Source: CADEDV01 sp964596345 (lineage in GTDB: Bacteria; Bacteroidota; Bacteroidia; Chitinophagales; Chitinophagaceae). From it: 64,000 bases of DNA. The notes beneath the pieces are model-generated. The model was not told where the DNA came from, did not search any database, and saw only the letters and a list, made by a program, of their open reading frames with translations. Positions 8,068 through 16,833 of this stretch are shown here, in pieces (position 1 is the first letter of the stretch; every line of letters starts with the position of its first letter). Location: NCBI GenBank assembly GCA_964596345.1, contig CAZQSZ010000002.1:806001-870000 (forward strand). Direction: 5' to 3'. The position numbers and the translations under genes are program-made.

Positions 8068-9252
8068 ATGGCAGCCCGTACAGACCTTTTTACCAGCCCT
8101 GATTATTTTAATGTGGATGAACTGCTGACCGAAGAACACCTGATGGTTCGTGAATCCGTCCGCAACTATGTAAAAAAAGAAATATCACCCATCATTGAAG
8201 ACTATGCACAGCGGGCAGAGTTCCCGTTGCAGATCGTTAAACAATTGGGAGAACTGGGTTGCTTCGGTCCTACTGTTCCAGAACAATATGGAGGCGGAGG
8301 TCTTGATTATATTTCTTACGGCCTGATGATGCAGGAACTGGAAAGAGGGGACAGCGGTGTTCGTTCTACAGCATCGGTACAGGGCTCATTGGTGATGTTC
8401 CCGATCTATGCGTATGGCAGCGAAGAACAGAAGATGAAATATTTACCCAAACTGGCAAGCGGTGAATGGCTGGGTTGTTTTGGATTAACAGAGCCTAACC
8501 ATGGAAGTGATCCGAGTAGTATGCTGACCAATTTTAAAGACGCCGGTGATCATGTGATACTGAACGGTGCCAAAATGTGGATCAGTAATGCACCTTTTTC
8601 GCAAGTGGCTGTGGTGTGGGCCAAGAACGAGCAGGGCGATATACAGGGTGTGATCGTGGAAAGAGGCATGGAAGGATTTACCACACCCACCACGCATGGC
8701 AAATGGAGCCTGCGGGCATCAGCAACCGGTGAACTGGTTTTTGATAATGTCAAAGTACCGAAACAAAATATTTTACCCGGTGTAAAAGGGTTAAAAGGCC
8801 CATTGAGTTGTTTGACCAAAGCAAGATATGGTATTGCCTGGGGCGCAGTTGGTGCCGCTATGGATTGCTATGATACCGCACTTCGGTATTCCAAAGAAAG
8901 AGAACAGTTTGGCAAACCGATTGGTGCTTTCCAGTTGCAGCAAAAGAAATTAGCAGAAATGCTGACAGAGATCACCAAGGCCCAATTGCTGAACTGGAGG
9001 CTGGGGGTATTGATGAACGAAGGCAAAGTAACACCGCAACAGGTAAGTATGGCCAAAAGAAATGCCTGCGAGATCGCCACAAACATTGCCAGGGATGCAA
9101 GACAGATGCTCGGTGGTATGGGTATCACCGGCGAATACCCGGTGATGCGGCATATGATGAACCTGGAAAGTGTAATAACTTACGAAGGAACACATGATAT
9201 TCACCTGCTGATAACAGGAATGGATGTAACAGGGTTTAATGCATTTAAATGA
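8068..9252 (+). CDS. gcdH: Acyl-CoA dehydrogenase, probable glutaryl-CoA dehydrogenase
   Basis: FAD enzyme that oxidises and decarboxylates glutaryl-CoA to crotonyl-CoA. At 394 residues it shows the ACAD domains in order: N-terminal helices, beta domain (LGCFGLTEPNHGSDPSSM), C-terminal helices. The catalytic Glu is in NLESVITYEGTHDIH, the position and context used by glutaryl-CoA dehydrogenases, and the substrate-contacting Arg in GVRSTASVQGSLV is also characteristic of GCDH. Glutaryl-CoA is an end product of lysine and of the 2-oxoadipate branch of tryptophan degradation, which fits the catabolic genes upstream. The TGA stop is directly abutted by a 28-bp dispersed element. Confidence 0.9.
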   Translation: MAARTDLFTSPDYFNVDELLTEEHLMVRESVRNYVKKEISPIIEDYAQRAEFPLQIVKQLGELGCFGPTVPEQYGGGGLDYISYGLMMQELERGDSGVRSTASVQGSLVMFPIYAYGSEEQKMKYLPKLASGEWLGCFGLTEPNHGSDPSSMLTNFKDAGDHVILNGAKMWISNAPFSQVAVVWAKNEQGDIQGVIVERGMEGFTTPTTHGKWSLRASATGELVFDNVKVPKQNILPGVKGLKGPLSCLTKARYGIAWGAVGAAMDCYDTALRYSKEREQFGKPIGAFQLQQKKLAEMLTEITKAQLLNWRLGVLMNEGKVTPQQVSMAKRNACEIATNIARDARQMLGGMGITGEYPVMRHMMNLESVITYEGTHDIHLLITGMDVTGFNAFK

Positions 9253-9280
9253 GCCCCTGTCCCCTAAAGGGGAACTTAGG
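9253..9280. repeat. GCCCCTGTCCCCT hairpin element (family C, copy 1)
   Basis: GCCCCTGTCCCCTAAAGGGG then AACTTAGG. The core CCCCT-AA-AGGGG forms a hairpin flanked by fixed ends GCCCCT and CTTAGG. It starts on the base after the gcdH stop codon. 27 of 28 bases match the copy at 37331-37358. The rest of the gap up to the aroK start holds no gene that I can see; a related CTCCTTTAGGAGCTTAGGG hairpin sits just before the aroK ATG. Confidence 0.75.
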
Positions 9281-9455
9281 TTGGATATACTGTATGGTTA
9301 GTTAAGTTCTTTATGTGGCTGAAATTTTGTTATGTGACTAACATCGGTTCCCTGGTCCTCTGTGGTTGCGTCGCACACTTGTACTGTAGTAATTCTAATC
9401 ATCAATAATAATCTCCGCTAACAGGAGTATAAACTCTCCTTTAGGAGCTTAGGGC

Positions 9456-9962
9456 ATGAAAATTTTTTTAATCGGTTTTATGGGCTCCGGGAAAACACAT
9501 TGGGGCAGGTTGCTGAGTCAAAAACTCAACATCCCTTTTTTTGACCTGGATGAACAGGTGGTGAACCATGAAGGAAAATCGATAGCTGAAATTTTTGCAG
9601 AAAGTGGTGAAGAGCATTTCAGGTTACTGGAGAAAGATGTGATGCATATCATTGCCGAAAGCCATGATAGTTTTGTGATGGCCTGTGGCGGCGGCACTCC
9701 CTGCTATTTCAATAATATTGAGTACATGAATCAATCCGGCACTACGGTCTGGATCAACACTCCCATTGATACACTTTTTTACCGGCTGATGGGAGAGAAG
9801 GAAAAACGTCCGCTGATCAAAGACCTGACCGATGAACAATTAAGGGGTTTCATCGGGAAGAAATATGCCGATCGCAAGATCTATTATGAACAGGCTGATG
9901 TAGTGATCGATGAGGAACCGGTACGATTGGATTTTTTGATCGAAAAAATATTCCATGCATAA
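9456..9962 (+). CDS. aroK: Shikimate kinase
   Basis: Phosphorylates shikimate at the 3-position in the aromatic amino acid pathway that feeds the trp operon in this window. 168 residues, a normal size. The P-loop is GFMGSGKTHWG, shikimate contacts are in FFDLDEQV and EEHFRLLEKD, the glycine triplet is ACGGGTPC, and the lid Arg is in GEKEKRPLI. It overlaps the next gene by 8 bp, so the two are probably cotranscribed. Confidence 0.96.
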   Translation: MKIFLIGFMGSGKTHWGRLLSQKLNIPFFDLDEQVVNHEGKSIAEIFAESGEEHFRLLEKDVMHIIAESHDSFVMACGGGTPCYFNNIEYMNQSGTTVWINTPIDTLFYRLMGEKEKRPLIKDLTDEQLRGFIGKKYADRKIYYEQADVVIDEEPVRLDFLIEKIFHA

Positions 9963-10347
9963 AAATTTTTTACTGGGCGGTGCTATGCTCGGAGCACTGG
10001 CTGTGGCTTTAGGTGCTTTCGGTGCACACGGATTACAACGGCTGACGGATGATGAAACCATTCTCAAAGGATACCAGACCGCAGCACAATACCAGCTATA
10101 CCATGCTCTGGCCTTGCTGGTAACCGGCATTTTAGCAGAGCGGTTTCATGGGAAGCTGATGAGCTGGGCAGGCACTTGTTTTATAACCGGGATCGTTCTT
10201 TTCTCCGGCTCCTTATACCTGCTTACCTATTTGAAGATACAGGCCAGTACGGCAGTAAAGTTTATCGGCCCGGTAACACCTGTTGGAGGAATCTTTTTTA
10301 TTGCCGGCTGGTTATTACTCTTTGCGGCCATCCTGAAACGAAAATGA
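9955..10347 (+). CDS. DUF423 family membrane protein
   Basis: 130 residues with four hydrophobic segments and the family landmarks GALAVALGAFGAHGL near the N-terminus and AAQYQLYHALALL. DUF423 (YgdD-like) proteins are small inner-membrane proteins of unknown function. It starts inside the last codons of aroK. It converges on the sensor kinase gene, whose stop immediately follows. Confidence 0.92.
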   Translation: MHKNFLLGGAMLGALAVALGAFGAHGLQRLTDDETILKGYQTAAQYQLYHALALLVTGILAERFHGKLMSWAGTCFITGIVLFSGSLYLLTYLKIQASTAVKFIGPVTPVGGIFFIAGWLLLFAAILKRK

Positions 10348-12252
10348 TCAGAGGGGTAATGTCAGCGTAGTAACCGTTCCGTTTTGATTTTCTATGTTGT
10401 AAGAGCCCCCGATACTTTCCATTCTTCGCTTGATATTCTTGAGACCATTTCCAAACTGCCGGAGTTTCTGCATATCTATCCCAACTCCATCATCACTGAT
10501 GCGGATCACGAGCCGGTCATTGATTTCAATATCAATCCGGATCATTCCTGCTTTGGAATGTTTGAGGGCATTGTTCAGGGTTTCTTTCACACAGAGAAAG
10601 ATATTTCTCCGTTTATCACCCGTGATCTCTTTTGCTTCAATCTTTTCCGGGGTGTACACTTTACAATCGATCGGGGTGCTTTCAAAATATTCCAGCGCAT
10701 AGGAACGGATATAGGAAACCAGGTTGTCCAGCGTATCGTTCCCGCTGTTCATACTCCAGATGATCGCATTCATTTTATTCAGCACTTCGTCGGCTGAGTG
10801 GGATATCTTTTCTATTTCCACCGGCGTGGATTCTTTCATTTTATTCCGGGCTATTTCGCTCATCAGCCGGATAGCGGTCATGCCGGCTCCGAGTTCATCG
10901 TGCATATCAGCAGAGATACGTTGCCGTTCTTCCTGTTGCGCTTTATACACCGCCAGTTCTTTTTCATATTCTTTCATCTGGTTCTCTGTCCGCAACCGTT
11001 CTCTTTCTTTTGTTTGTGCAATGATGTTGGTACGGTTCTTATGATTCAGGCCGGAGAAGAAGAACACCAGTTCCAGGAACAACCCGATCTCGTAATAGAA
11101 AAGAGCGGAATCCCAGATGCCGGGTAATTTGATGACTTTGGTGACCAGGTATAACAGCAGGGAAATAAAAGAAAAAATAAGCAACAGTAAATTACCCCAG
11201 AACAGGTAGCGGAGTAATTTGTCTTTCCACCGGCGCAGGCTGTAGACAAGAAAGATGACCGTCATCACCAGCAATGCCATCTTGGTGATATTCTCTACGT
11301 TGTATTCCGCGACGAAATTATCAGTGAAAAAATGAAAATAGCTGAAGACGAGTATCGATACCACGATCATAATGATCCCGGCATTGTACAATTTATACAG
11401 GAAGGGGTGGTTCTTTTTAGTGACCAGGAACCGCTGCATAAAAAACATATAGAACATAATGCCCAGGCTCTGCATGACATAATCCAGGTAGCCTTCGAAG
11501 AAATAACCAATGGTATTGGGCCGCATATCATAAAAAGCCTTCGTGAATAACATGCCACCCACGAAAAATGCATACGCCGCATAATAGAGAAACTCTTTGT
11601 TGGCACCTTGCAGATAATTAGCCATCGAGAACATGATCATCATCAGCAATAAACCGCTGAATACATATGTAACCATGTTATACATCCGGTGATCTTCCTG
11701 TATGTCTTTGATAAAAGATTCGACCCGGTTAATATGTACCAGCCGGGGTTTCATCGTGTTGATATGGGTGCGGGTCAGTTGCAGCACTGCAATAATGTTG
11801 ACAGAGTCACCCGCAGCCACGGTTATTTTCCGGTAGCCAAGGTTGTCGGGGATAGGGGCAGGGATAAAAGGTATAGGTGTTAAGGTCTGACCTTGCTGTG
11901 TAAAAAGGAAAACATCGGTATAAAAGAACCCCGGGAAAAACCAGGCACTGATGGCCGTATCTTTAGTATTGCAAACTGAAAACCGGAGTACTGCTTTTTT
12001 GGCCACATCAGAAGGTGGTACAAGCCCGGTATGGACCATTCCTTTTTTGAACACAAGCCCGGGAAGAATTTTCTGCAGGTCATCCCCGCTTTTCATAAAA
12101 CCGCTGTAAGCGTATTTTGCCAGGCTCGTGGCATATTCGATCCGGCTTATATCAAGGCACCGGGGTGCTGTACTATCCTGTGCCCGGCTACAAAAATGGC
12201 AGAGCAGTACAACCAGGAGGGTGGCTAAAAGTTTACCGGTATTTGTTTTCAT
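10348..12252 (-). CDS. 7TM-DISM sensor histidine kinase (HisKA_3 type)
   Basis: A 634-residue membrane sensor kinase. The order is signal peptide (MKTNTGKLLATLLVVLLCHF), an extracytoplasmic 7TMR-DISMED2-like domain (about 25-170), seven hydrophobic helices (about 180-385), a coiled coil (about 395-445), dimerisation/phosphoacceptor domain with the His in ISADMHDELGAGMTAIRLM, and a HATPase domain (N box KETLNNALKHSKAG, G box IRISDDGVGID and GNGLKNIKRRMESIGG). The HisKA_3 type normally pairs with LuxR/NarL or LytTR regulators; none is adjacent. The ATG at 12252 is preferred over a TTG 18 bp upstream because it opens the signal peptide. The ligand is unknown. Confidence 0.9.
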   Translation of the reverse strand: MKTNTGKLLATLLVVLLCHFCSRAQDSTAPRCLDISRIEYATSLAKYAYSGFMKSGDDLQKILPGLVFKKGMVHTGLVPPSDVAKKAVLRFSVCNTKDTAISAWFFPGFFYTDVFLFTQQGQTLTPIPFIPAPIPDNLGYRKITVAAGDSVNIIAVLQLTRTHINTMKPRLVHINRVESFIKDIQEDHRMYNMVTYVFSGLLLMMIMFSMANYLQGANKEFLYYAAYAFFVGGMLFTKAFYDMRPNTIGYFFEGYLDYVMQSLGIMFYMFFMQRFLVTKKNHPFLYKLYNAGIIMIVVSILVFSYFHFFTDNFVAEYNVENITKMALLVMTVIFLVYSLRRWKDKLLRYLFWGNLLLLIFSFISLLLYLVTKVIKLPGIWDSALFYYEIGLFLELVFFFSGLNHKNRTNIIAQTKERERLRTENQMKEYEKELAVYKAQQEERQRISADMHDELGAGMTAIRLMSEIARNKMKESTPVEIEKISHSADEVLNKMNAIIWSMNSGNDTLDNLVSYIRSYALEYFESTPIDCKVYTPEKIEAKEITGDKRRNIFLCVKETLNNALKHSKAGMIRIDIEINDRLVIRISDDGVGIDMQKLRQFGNGLKNIKRRMESIGGSYNIENQNGTVTTLTLPL

Positions 12253-12275
12253 GTTCGTGACTGGTGGCAATCTTT

Positions 12276-12283
12276 CAAATGTA
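12276..12283 (-). promoter_or_regulatory. TAnnTTTG -7 element of sensor kinase
   Basis: On the minus strand TACATTTG, 23 bp before the kinase ATG, giving a short leader. Confidence 0.5.
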
Positions 12284-12373
12284 ATGATTCAGGCCTGATA
12301 ATCTAAATTTTAGCTATACCACTTTCCGGGTAGCCGGCACCCGGCTGAGCAACCGGAAAAAAGTAAACTATGC

Positions 12374-12381
12374 TATCTTTG
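12374..12381 (+). promoter_or_regulatory. TAnnTTTG -7 element of ftsK
   Basis: TATCTTTG ends five bases before the ftsK ATG (12387). The spacing predicts transcription initiation at or within a few bases of the start codon. Confidence 0.6.
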
Positions 12382-12386
12382 CCGCC

Positions 12387-15002
12387 ATGGCTCAAAAGAA
12401 GAAAAAGAAGATTGCTGAAAGTCCTAAGAATAAACCGGGTAAGGCGGATGCATTACCTATGAAACAGGAGAAAGATGAGAGTATTGACTGGCGGGGGCTG
12501 GCCCGTGACGAACGTACCTGGAAGATCAGCGGTGCGGTATCCCTGTTGGTGTCTATTTTCCTGTTCATCGCCTTTATTTCTTATTTCTTTACCTGGAAAG
12601 AAGACCAGGATAAGGTTTCGCAAGGCGCATCGGTGTTGTTCGACAATGAGGTGAAAGTAAACAACCTGCTGGGCCGCCTGGGTGCCTATATTTCCCATTT
12701 TTTTATTTATAAAGGATTCGGGGCAGCTTCCCTGCTGTTCTGTACTTTCTTTTTTGTGCTGGGTGTAAACCTGCTGTTTACCCGAAAAGTATTCTCTGTT
12801 TCCCGAAACCTGAAATATGTTACCATCGGGCTGCTGGTACTTTCCGTATCCCTGGCTTTTATTTTTTCGAACAGCGATTTCCGGTTTGGCGGCGGTGTGG
12901 GGGCGATGATCAGCGGCTGGCTGACGGGTGCATTAGGAACAATTGGCACGGCTGCAGTATTGCTCTTACTGGCCATTGGTTATTTTATCTGGCAGTTCAA
13001 TCCTGCTTTTAACCTGCCACAGAAAAAAGAGCAGGTTGAACCCATATTGGAAACAATACCCGGGGAAGAGGATACGACGGGTGCAATCATACCCGGTGGT
13101 AAAACGATCAATGATATTTACAATGAAAATAGCGGCGAAGCATTAAAAGGGAATTCTATGAAGACAACCGGGGGAATGATCCTTAACCCCAATAAGGAAG
13201 AAGCCCTGCCCGAATTCAAGATCATTGAAAAAGAAGAGCCGCTGGAAGATGAAGCCGCCCTGCTGGAACAACAGCAGCCTACCGTGGAAAAAGAGATCGT
13301 CAGTGAGATCATGCACGAGCATGACCTGGCTGCTGCCAAAGAATTGCCGGTAACGGTGCCGCCCGACTTTAAACCCATTAAAGAAAAACCGGTTGAAAAA
13401 ATACCTGCTGCCGATGACCTGGAGCTGGAAATAAAAGTGGTACCGGATGAGACTCCTGAGACGGATGCGGTGAAACCTTCCACACCCGCTATTGCTGAAA
13501 AATATGATCCCGTGCTCGGGTTAAAAAATTATAAATACCCAACCCTGGACCTGCTCGATAGTCATGGCAGTGAAAAGATCGTGCAGGATACCAATGAACT
13601 GGAGAATAACAAGAACCAGATCATTGCCACCCTCCGGAACTATTCCATCGAGATACAAAAAATATTTGCCACTGTAGGTCCAACAGTTACCTTATATGAG
13701 ATCATACCGGCTGCAGGGGTCCGCATCTCCCGCATCAAGAACCTGGAGGATGATATTGCACTCAGCTTATCGGCGTTAGGTATCCGTATCATTGCACCGA
13801 TACCCGGCAAGGGAACCATTGGTATTGAAGTGCCCAATGCCCGCAAGACCATTGTGAGCATGAAGACCTTACTGGCTTCGGATAAATTCCAGAATAATAA
13901 TTTTTCACTCCCGATCGCATTGGGAAAGAAAATTGATAACGAGAATTTTATTGTTGACCTTGCCAGTATGCCGCACCTGCTGATGGCAGGGGCCACCGGG
14001 CAGGGAAAATCGGTGGGAGTAAATGCGATCCTTGTTTCTCTTTTATACAAGAAGCATCCTTCACAACTGAAGTTCATTTTAGTCGATCCCAAGAAAGTGG
14101 AGCTGAGTATTTACCGCCGTATTGAACAACATTTCCTGGCAAAACTGCCTAACGAAGAAGAAGCGATCATTACCGATACCAAGAAAGTGATCAATACACT
14201 GAATGCCCTTTGTATTGAAATGGATCACCGCTATGACCTGCTGAAAGAAGCCGGTTGCCGGAATATCAAAGAATACAATGAAAAATTTGTATCAAGAAAA
14301 CTGAACCCTGAGAAAGGACACCAGTTTCTCCCGTTCATTGTATTGGTGATCGATGAGTTTGCCGACCTGATCATGACGGCGGGTAAAGAAATTGAAATGC
14401 CGATTGCCCGCCTGGCGCAGCTGGCCCGTGCCGTTGGTATCCACCTGATCATTGCCACACAAAGACCTTCGGTGAATATTATCACAGGTACTATTAAGGC
14501 CAATTTCCCGGCCCGTATCGGTTTCAAGGTTTCTTCCAAAATTGATTCCCGGACGATATTAGACACCGGTGGTGCCGAGCAACTGATCGGTAAGGGAGAT
14601 ATGCTGGTGAGTTATAATGGGGAGCTGGTGCGTTTGCAATGTGCTTTTGTGGATACACCGGAAGTGGACAGGGTGGTGGAGTTCATTGGCTACCAGGAAG
14701 GCTACCCGGTGCCCTTCCTGTTGCCGGAATATATTGATGAGAAGGAACTGGAAGGAAAAGATTTTGACCTCGGCGACAGGGATTCTTTATTTGAAGATGC
14801 GGCCAGGCTGATCGTACAGAACCAAATCGGTTCCACTTCGTTATTGCAGAGAAGAATGAAACTGGGTTATAACCGGGCAGGCAGGCTAATGGATCAGCTG
14901 GAAGCGGCAGGTATTGTGGGGCCCAACCAGGGAAGCAAGGCCCGTGATGTATTAATTAAAACAGAAATTGATCTGCAGCAACACCTGGATGCGATGGGTT
15001 AG
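12387..15002 (+). CDS. ftsK: DNA translocase FtsK
   Basis: Septal double-strand DNA pump that clears and aligns chromosome ends at division. 871 residues: a basic N-terminus, four hydrophobic helices between about 50 and 210, a charged Glu/Pro-rich linker (about 215-375), and the motor domain. Walker A is GATGQGKSVG at about 535, Walker B is LVIDEFADLIM at about 650, followed by AQLARAVGIHLIIATQRPSV. The C-terminal winged-helix gamma domain (SLLQRRMKLGYNRAGRLMDQLEAAGIVGP) recognises KOPS-type polar sequences. A full-length gene. Confidence 0.97.
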   Translation: MAQKKKKKIAESPKNKPGKADALPMKQEKDESIDWRGLARDERTWKISGAVSLLVSIFLFIAFISYFFTWKEDQDKVSQGASVLFDNEVKVNNLLGRLGAYISHFFIYKGFGAASLLFCTFFFVLGVNLLFTRKVFSVSRNLKYVTIGLLVLSVSLAFIFSNSDFRFGGGVGAMISGWLTGALGTIGTAAVLLLLAIGYFIWQFNPAFNLPQKKEQVEPILETIPGEEDTTGAIIPGGKTINDIYNENSGEALKGNSMKTTGGMILNPNKEEALPEFKIIEKEEPLEDEAALLEQQQPTVEKEIVSEIMHEHDLAAAKELPVTVPPDFKPIKEKPVEKIPAADDLELEIKVVPDETPETDAVKPSTPAIAEKYDPVLGLKNYKYPTLDLLDSHGSEKIVQDTNELENNKNQIIATLRNYSIEIQKIFATVGPTVTLYEIIPAAGVRISRIKNLEDDIALSLSALGIRIIAPIPGKGTIGIEVPNARKTIVSMKTLLASDKFQNNNFSLPIALGKKIDNENFIVDLASMPHLLMAGATGQGKSVGVNAILVSLLYKKHPSQLKFILVDPKKVELSIYRRIEQHFLAKLPNEEEAIITDTKKVINTLNALCIEMDHRYDLLKEAGCRNIKEYNEKFVSRKLNPEKGHQFLPFIVLVIDEFADLIMTAGKEIEMPIARLAQLARAVGIHLIIATQRPSVNIITGTIKANFPARIGFKVSSKIDSRTILDTGGAEQLIGKGDMLVSYNGELVRLQCAFVDTPEVDRVVEFIGYQEGYPVPFLLPEYIDEKELEGKDFDLGDRDSLFEDAARLIVQNQIGSTSLLQRRMKLGYNRAGRLMDQLEAAGIVGPNQGSKARDVLIKTEIDLQQHLDAMG

Positions 15003-15076
15003 AATCCTGTTAAGAACGGCCCACTGCTTGCAACCCGGCCTGATGATTGTCAGTCCTGATAACAAATAAGAGCCCC

Positions 15077-15084
15077 TATCTTTG
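15077..15084 (+). promoter_or_regulatory. TAnnTTTG -7 element of lolA
   Basis: TATCTTTG, 23 bp before the lolA start. No good -33 TTTG at the usual spacing was found. Confidence 0.5.
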
Positions 15085-15107
15085 CACCCGTCTATAAAAA
15101 AGATAAT

Positions 15108-15770
15108 ATGATGAAGAAAGTTTACCTGTTAGTTGTCGTATTCCTGAGTGGTATTATATCCTTTGCACAAACAAATCCTACCCGTAACGACCCGGAAGCT
15201 AAAAAAGTGCTGGATGCCGTCAGCGCCAAATTCAAAACCTTTACTACCGTACAGGCCGGTTTTAAATACACCGTTGAAAATGCAGCCGGTAAAGTATTGT
15301 CCACCAAAACAGGCACCCTGAAAATGAAAGGCACGAAGTACCGGGTAAGTTTCAGCGGGCAGGAAATTTTCTGTGATGGAAAGACCGTCTGGAATTATGA
15401 TAAAGCCGCCAATGAAGTAACCATCAGCAACCTGGATGCCTCCGGCGGAACGATCACCCCGCAAAAATTATTTACCAATTTCTACGATAAAGATTTTTAT
15501 TATATCCTGAACGGTGAAAAAAAACAGGCGGGTAAAACCCTGCAGGAAATTGAAATGACCCCGATCGATAAAACAAAAGCCTTTCACAAAGTGTACCTGT
15601 TGGTTGATAAGACTGCAAAAACTATTTATAGCACCAAAGTATTAGAGAATGCAGGTAACCGGTACAGCTATACTATGACCAGTATGAAAACAAATGCGGC
15701 TATCGCAGATACAGAATTTGTTTTCAATAAGAGCAAATTTCCCGGTGTAGAGGAAGTAGACCTCAGATAA
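15108..15770 (+). CDS. lolA: Outer-membrane lipoprotein carrier protein LolA family
   Basis: A periplasmic carrier that shuttles lipoproteins from the LolCDE exporter to the outer membrane. 220 residues with signal peptide (MMKKVYLLVVVFLSGIISFA). The half-barrel LolA pattern is visible: FKTFTTVQAGFKYTVENAAG, GTLKMKGTKYRVSFSGQEIFCDGKTVWNYDKAANEVTI, and a C-terminal beta region. Two adjacent ATGs (15108 and 15111) are equally possible. A strong hairpin terminator separates it from the convergent kdsA. Confidence 0.9.
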   Translation: MMKKVYLLVVVFLSGIISFAQTNPTRNDPEAKKVLDAVSAKFKTFTTVQAGFKYTVENAAGKVLSTKTGTLKMKGTKYRVSFSGQEIFCDGKTVWNYDKAANEVTISNLDASGGTITPQKLFTNFYDKDFYYILNGEKKQAGKTLQEIEMTPIDKTKAFHKVYLLVDKTAKTIYSTKVLENAGNRYSYTMTSMKTNAAIADTEFVFNKSKFPGVEEVDLR

Positions 15771-15792
15771 GTATTGGCAAGAAGTATAAAAG

Positions 15793-15828
15793 AAAAAGGG
15801 TTGTGATTCATTTTCACAGCCCTTTCTT
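15793..15828. terminator. Bidirectional terminator between lolA and kdsA
   Basis: Twelve-base arms AAAGGGTTGTGA and TCACAGCCCTTT around a seven-base loop, with A-rich sequence before and T-rich sequence after, serving both converging genes. Confidence 0.8.
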
Positions 15829-15847
15829 ATTATTCTCCTATACAATT

Positions 15848-16669
15848 TTATATAACCGCTTTCCTGATCTTTATTACTTGTTCCAGTAAGGATTCCAGCA
15901 GGTCTAACCGTAACATATTGGCCCCGTCACTTTTGGCAACAGCTGGGTTGGGATGTGTTTCGATGAATAAGCCATCGGCTCCTGTTGCAATGGCGGCTTT
16001 GGCAATCGTTCCGATCAGTTGCGGGTTGCCGCCGGTGATGCCAGTAGTTTGATTGGGCTGTTGTAAGGAATGTGTTACATCCATCACTACAGGAGCTCCA
16101 TGTTCCTGCATCCAGGGGATATTGCGGTAATCCACCACCAGGTCCTGGTAGCCAAACGTGGTTCCTCTTTCCGTCAGCATTACTTTATCATTACCGGCCT
16201 GGCGGATCTTTTCGGCTGCAAATTTCATGGACTGCCCGCTGAGGAATTGTCCTTTCTTTACATTCACGATCTTACCTGTCTGCGCTGCTGCTACTAACAA
16301 ATCTGTCTGCCGGCAAAGAAAAGCGGGGATCTGTAAAATATCTACATACTCCGCCGCCATGGCAGCTTCTTCATGAGCATGGATATCTGAAACCACTGGT
16401 AAGCCGAGTTGTTTTTTTACATGACCTAAGATCTTCAATGCGGCTTCATCACCCAGGCCGGTAAAGGAACTGGCACTGGTGCGGTTGGCCTTCCGGTAAG
16501 AGGCTTTGAAAACATAGGGGATACCCAGGTTTTTACAAATGCCCGCTACTTTTTCTGCCACTTCCATCACCAGGTCTTCACTTTCCACCACGCAGGGGCC
16601 TGCCAGCAGGAAAAAACTTTTCTCATCGTATGACTGACCTGCAAAAAGGTCTTTCAGAAATTGTTGCAT
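15848..16669 (-). CDS. kdsA: 3-deoxy-8-phosphooctulonate synthase
   Basis: Condenses arabinose 5-phosphate and PEP to KDO-8-phosphate for lipopolysaccharide core synthesis, confirming a Gram-negative envelope. 273 residues. Landmarks are FFLLAGPCVVESEDL, FKASYRKANRTSASSFTGLG, VSDIHAHEEA, DILQIPAFLCRQTDLL, VNVKKGQFLSGQSM, LTERGTTFGYQDLVVDYRN and the C-terminal DGLFIETHPNPAVAKSDG. A complete gene that converges on lolA. A TAACTTCG element lies just before its ATG, one mismatch from the -7 consensus. Confidence 0.97.
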   Translation of the reverse strand: MQQFLKDLFAGQSYDEKSFFLLAGPCVVESEDLVMEVAEKVAGICKNLGIPYVFKASYRKANRTSASSFTGLGDEAALKILGHVKKQLGLPVVSDIHAHEEAAMAAEYVDILQIPAFLCRQTDLLVAAAQTGKIVNVKKGQFLSGQSMKFAAEKIRQAGNDKVMLTERGTTFGYQDLVVDYRNIPWMQEHGAPVVMDVTHSLQQPNQTTGITGGNPQLIGTIAKAAIATGADGLFIETHPNPAVAKSDGANMLRLDLLESLLEQVIKIRKAVI

Positions 16670-16695
16670 GCTGCGAAGTTAATGAAAGGGAGGGA

Positions 16696-16787
16696 AGTTG
16701 ACGGGTGGTGAGTTTACAAGTTGAACGGGAACTGAATTGTCACTGTGTACGCTTATTAACCAGTTAACCTGTCAACCGATCAACTTA
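16696..16787. repeat. GTTGAC/GTTAAC word repeat with inverted arms (family F)
   Basis: The left arm contains AGTTGACGGG and AAGTTGAACGGG; the right arm TTAACCAGTTAACCTGTCAA followed by CCGATCAACTT. The arms are built from the same GTTGA(C/T) word in opposite orientation and occupy most of the kdsA/dehydrogenase gap. Related to the copy at the kynU 3' end. Confidence 0.55.
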
Positions 16788-16833
16788 TCTTGTTCACAAC
16801 CTTTCCTTATATTGCAACCCTATACAGCTTGCT

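Noticed and set aside
10348..12252. Two-component system with an adjacent response regulator
   Set aside because: Neighbouring genes are a DUF423 protein and ftsK; no receiver-domain protein is next to the kinase.
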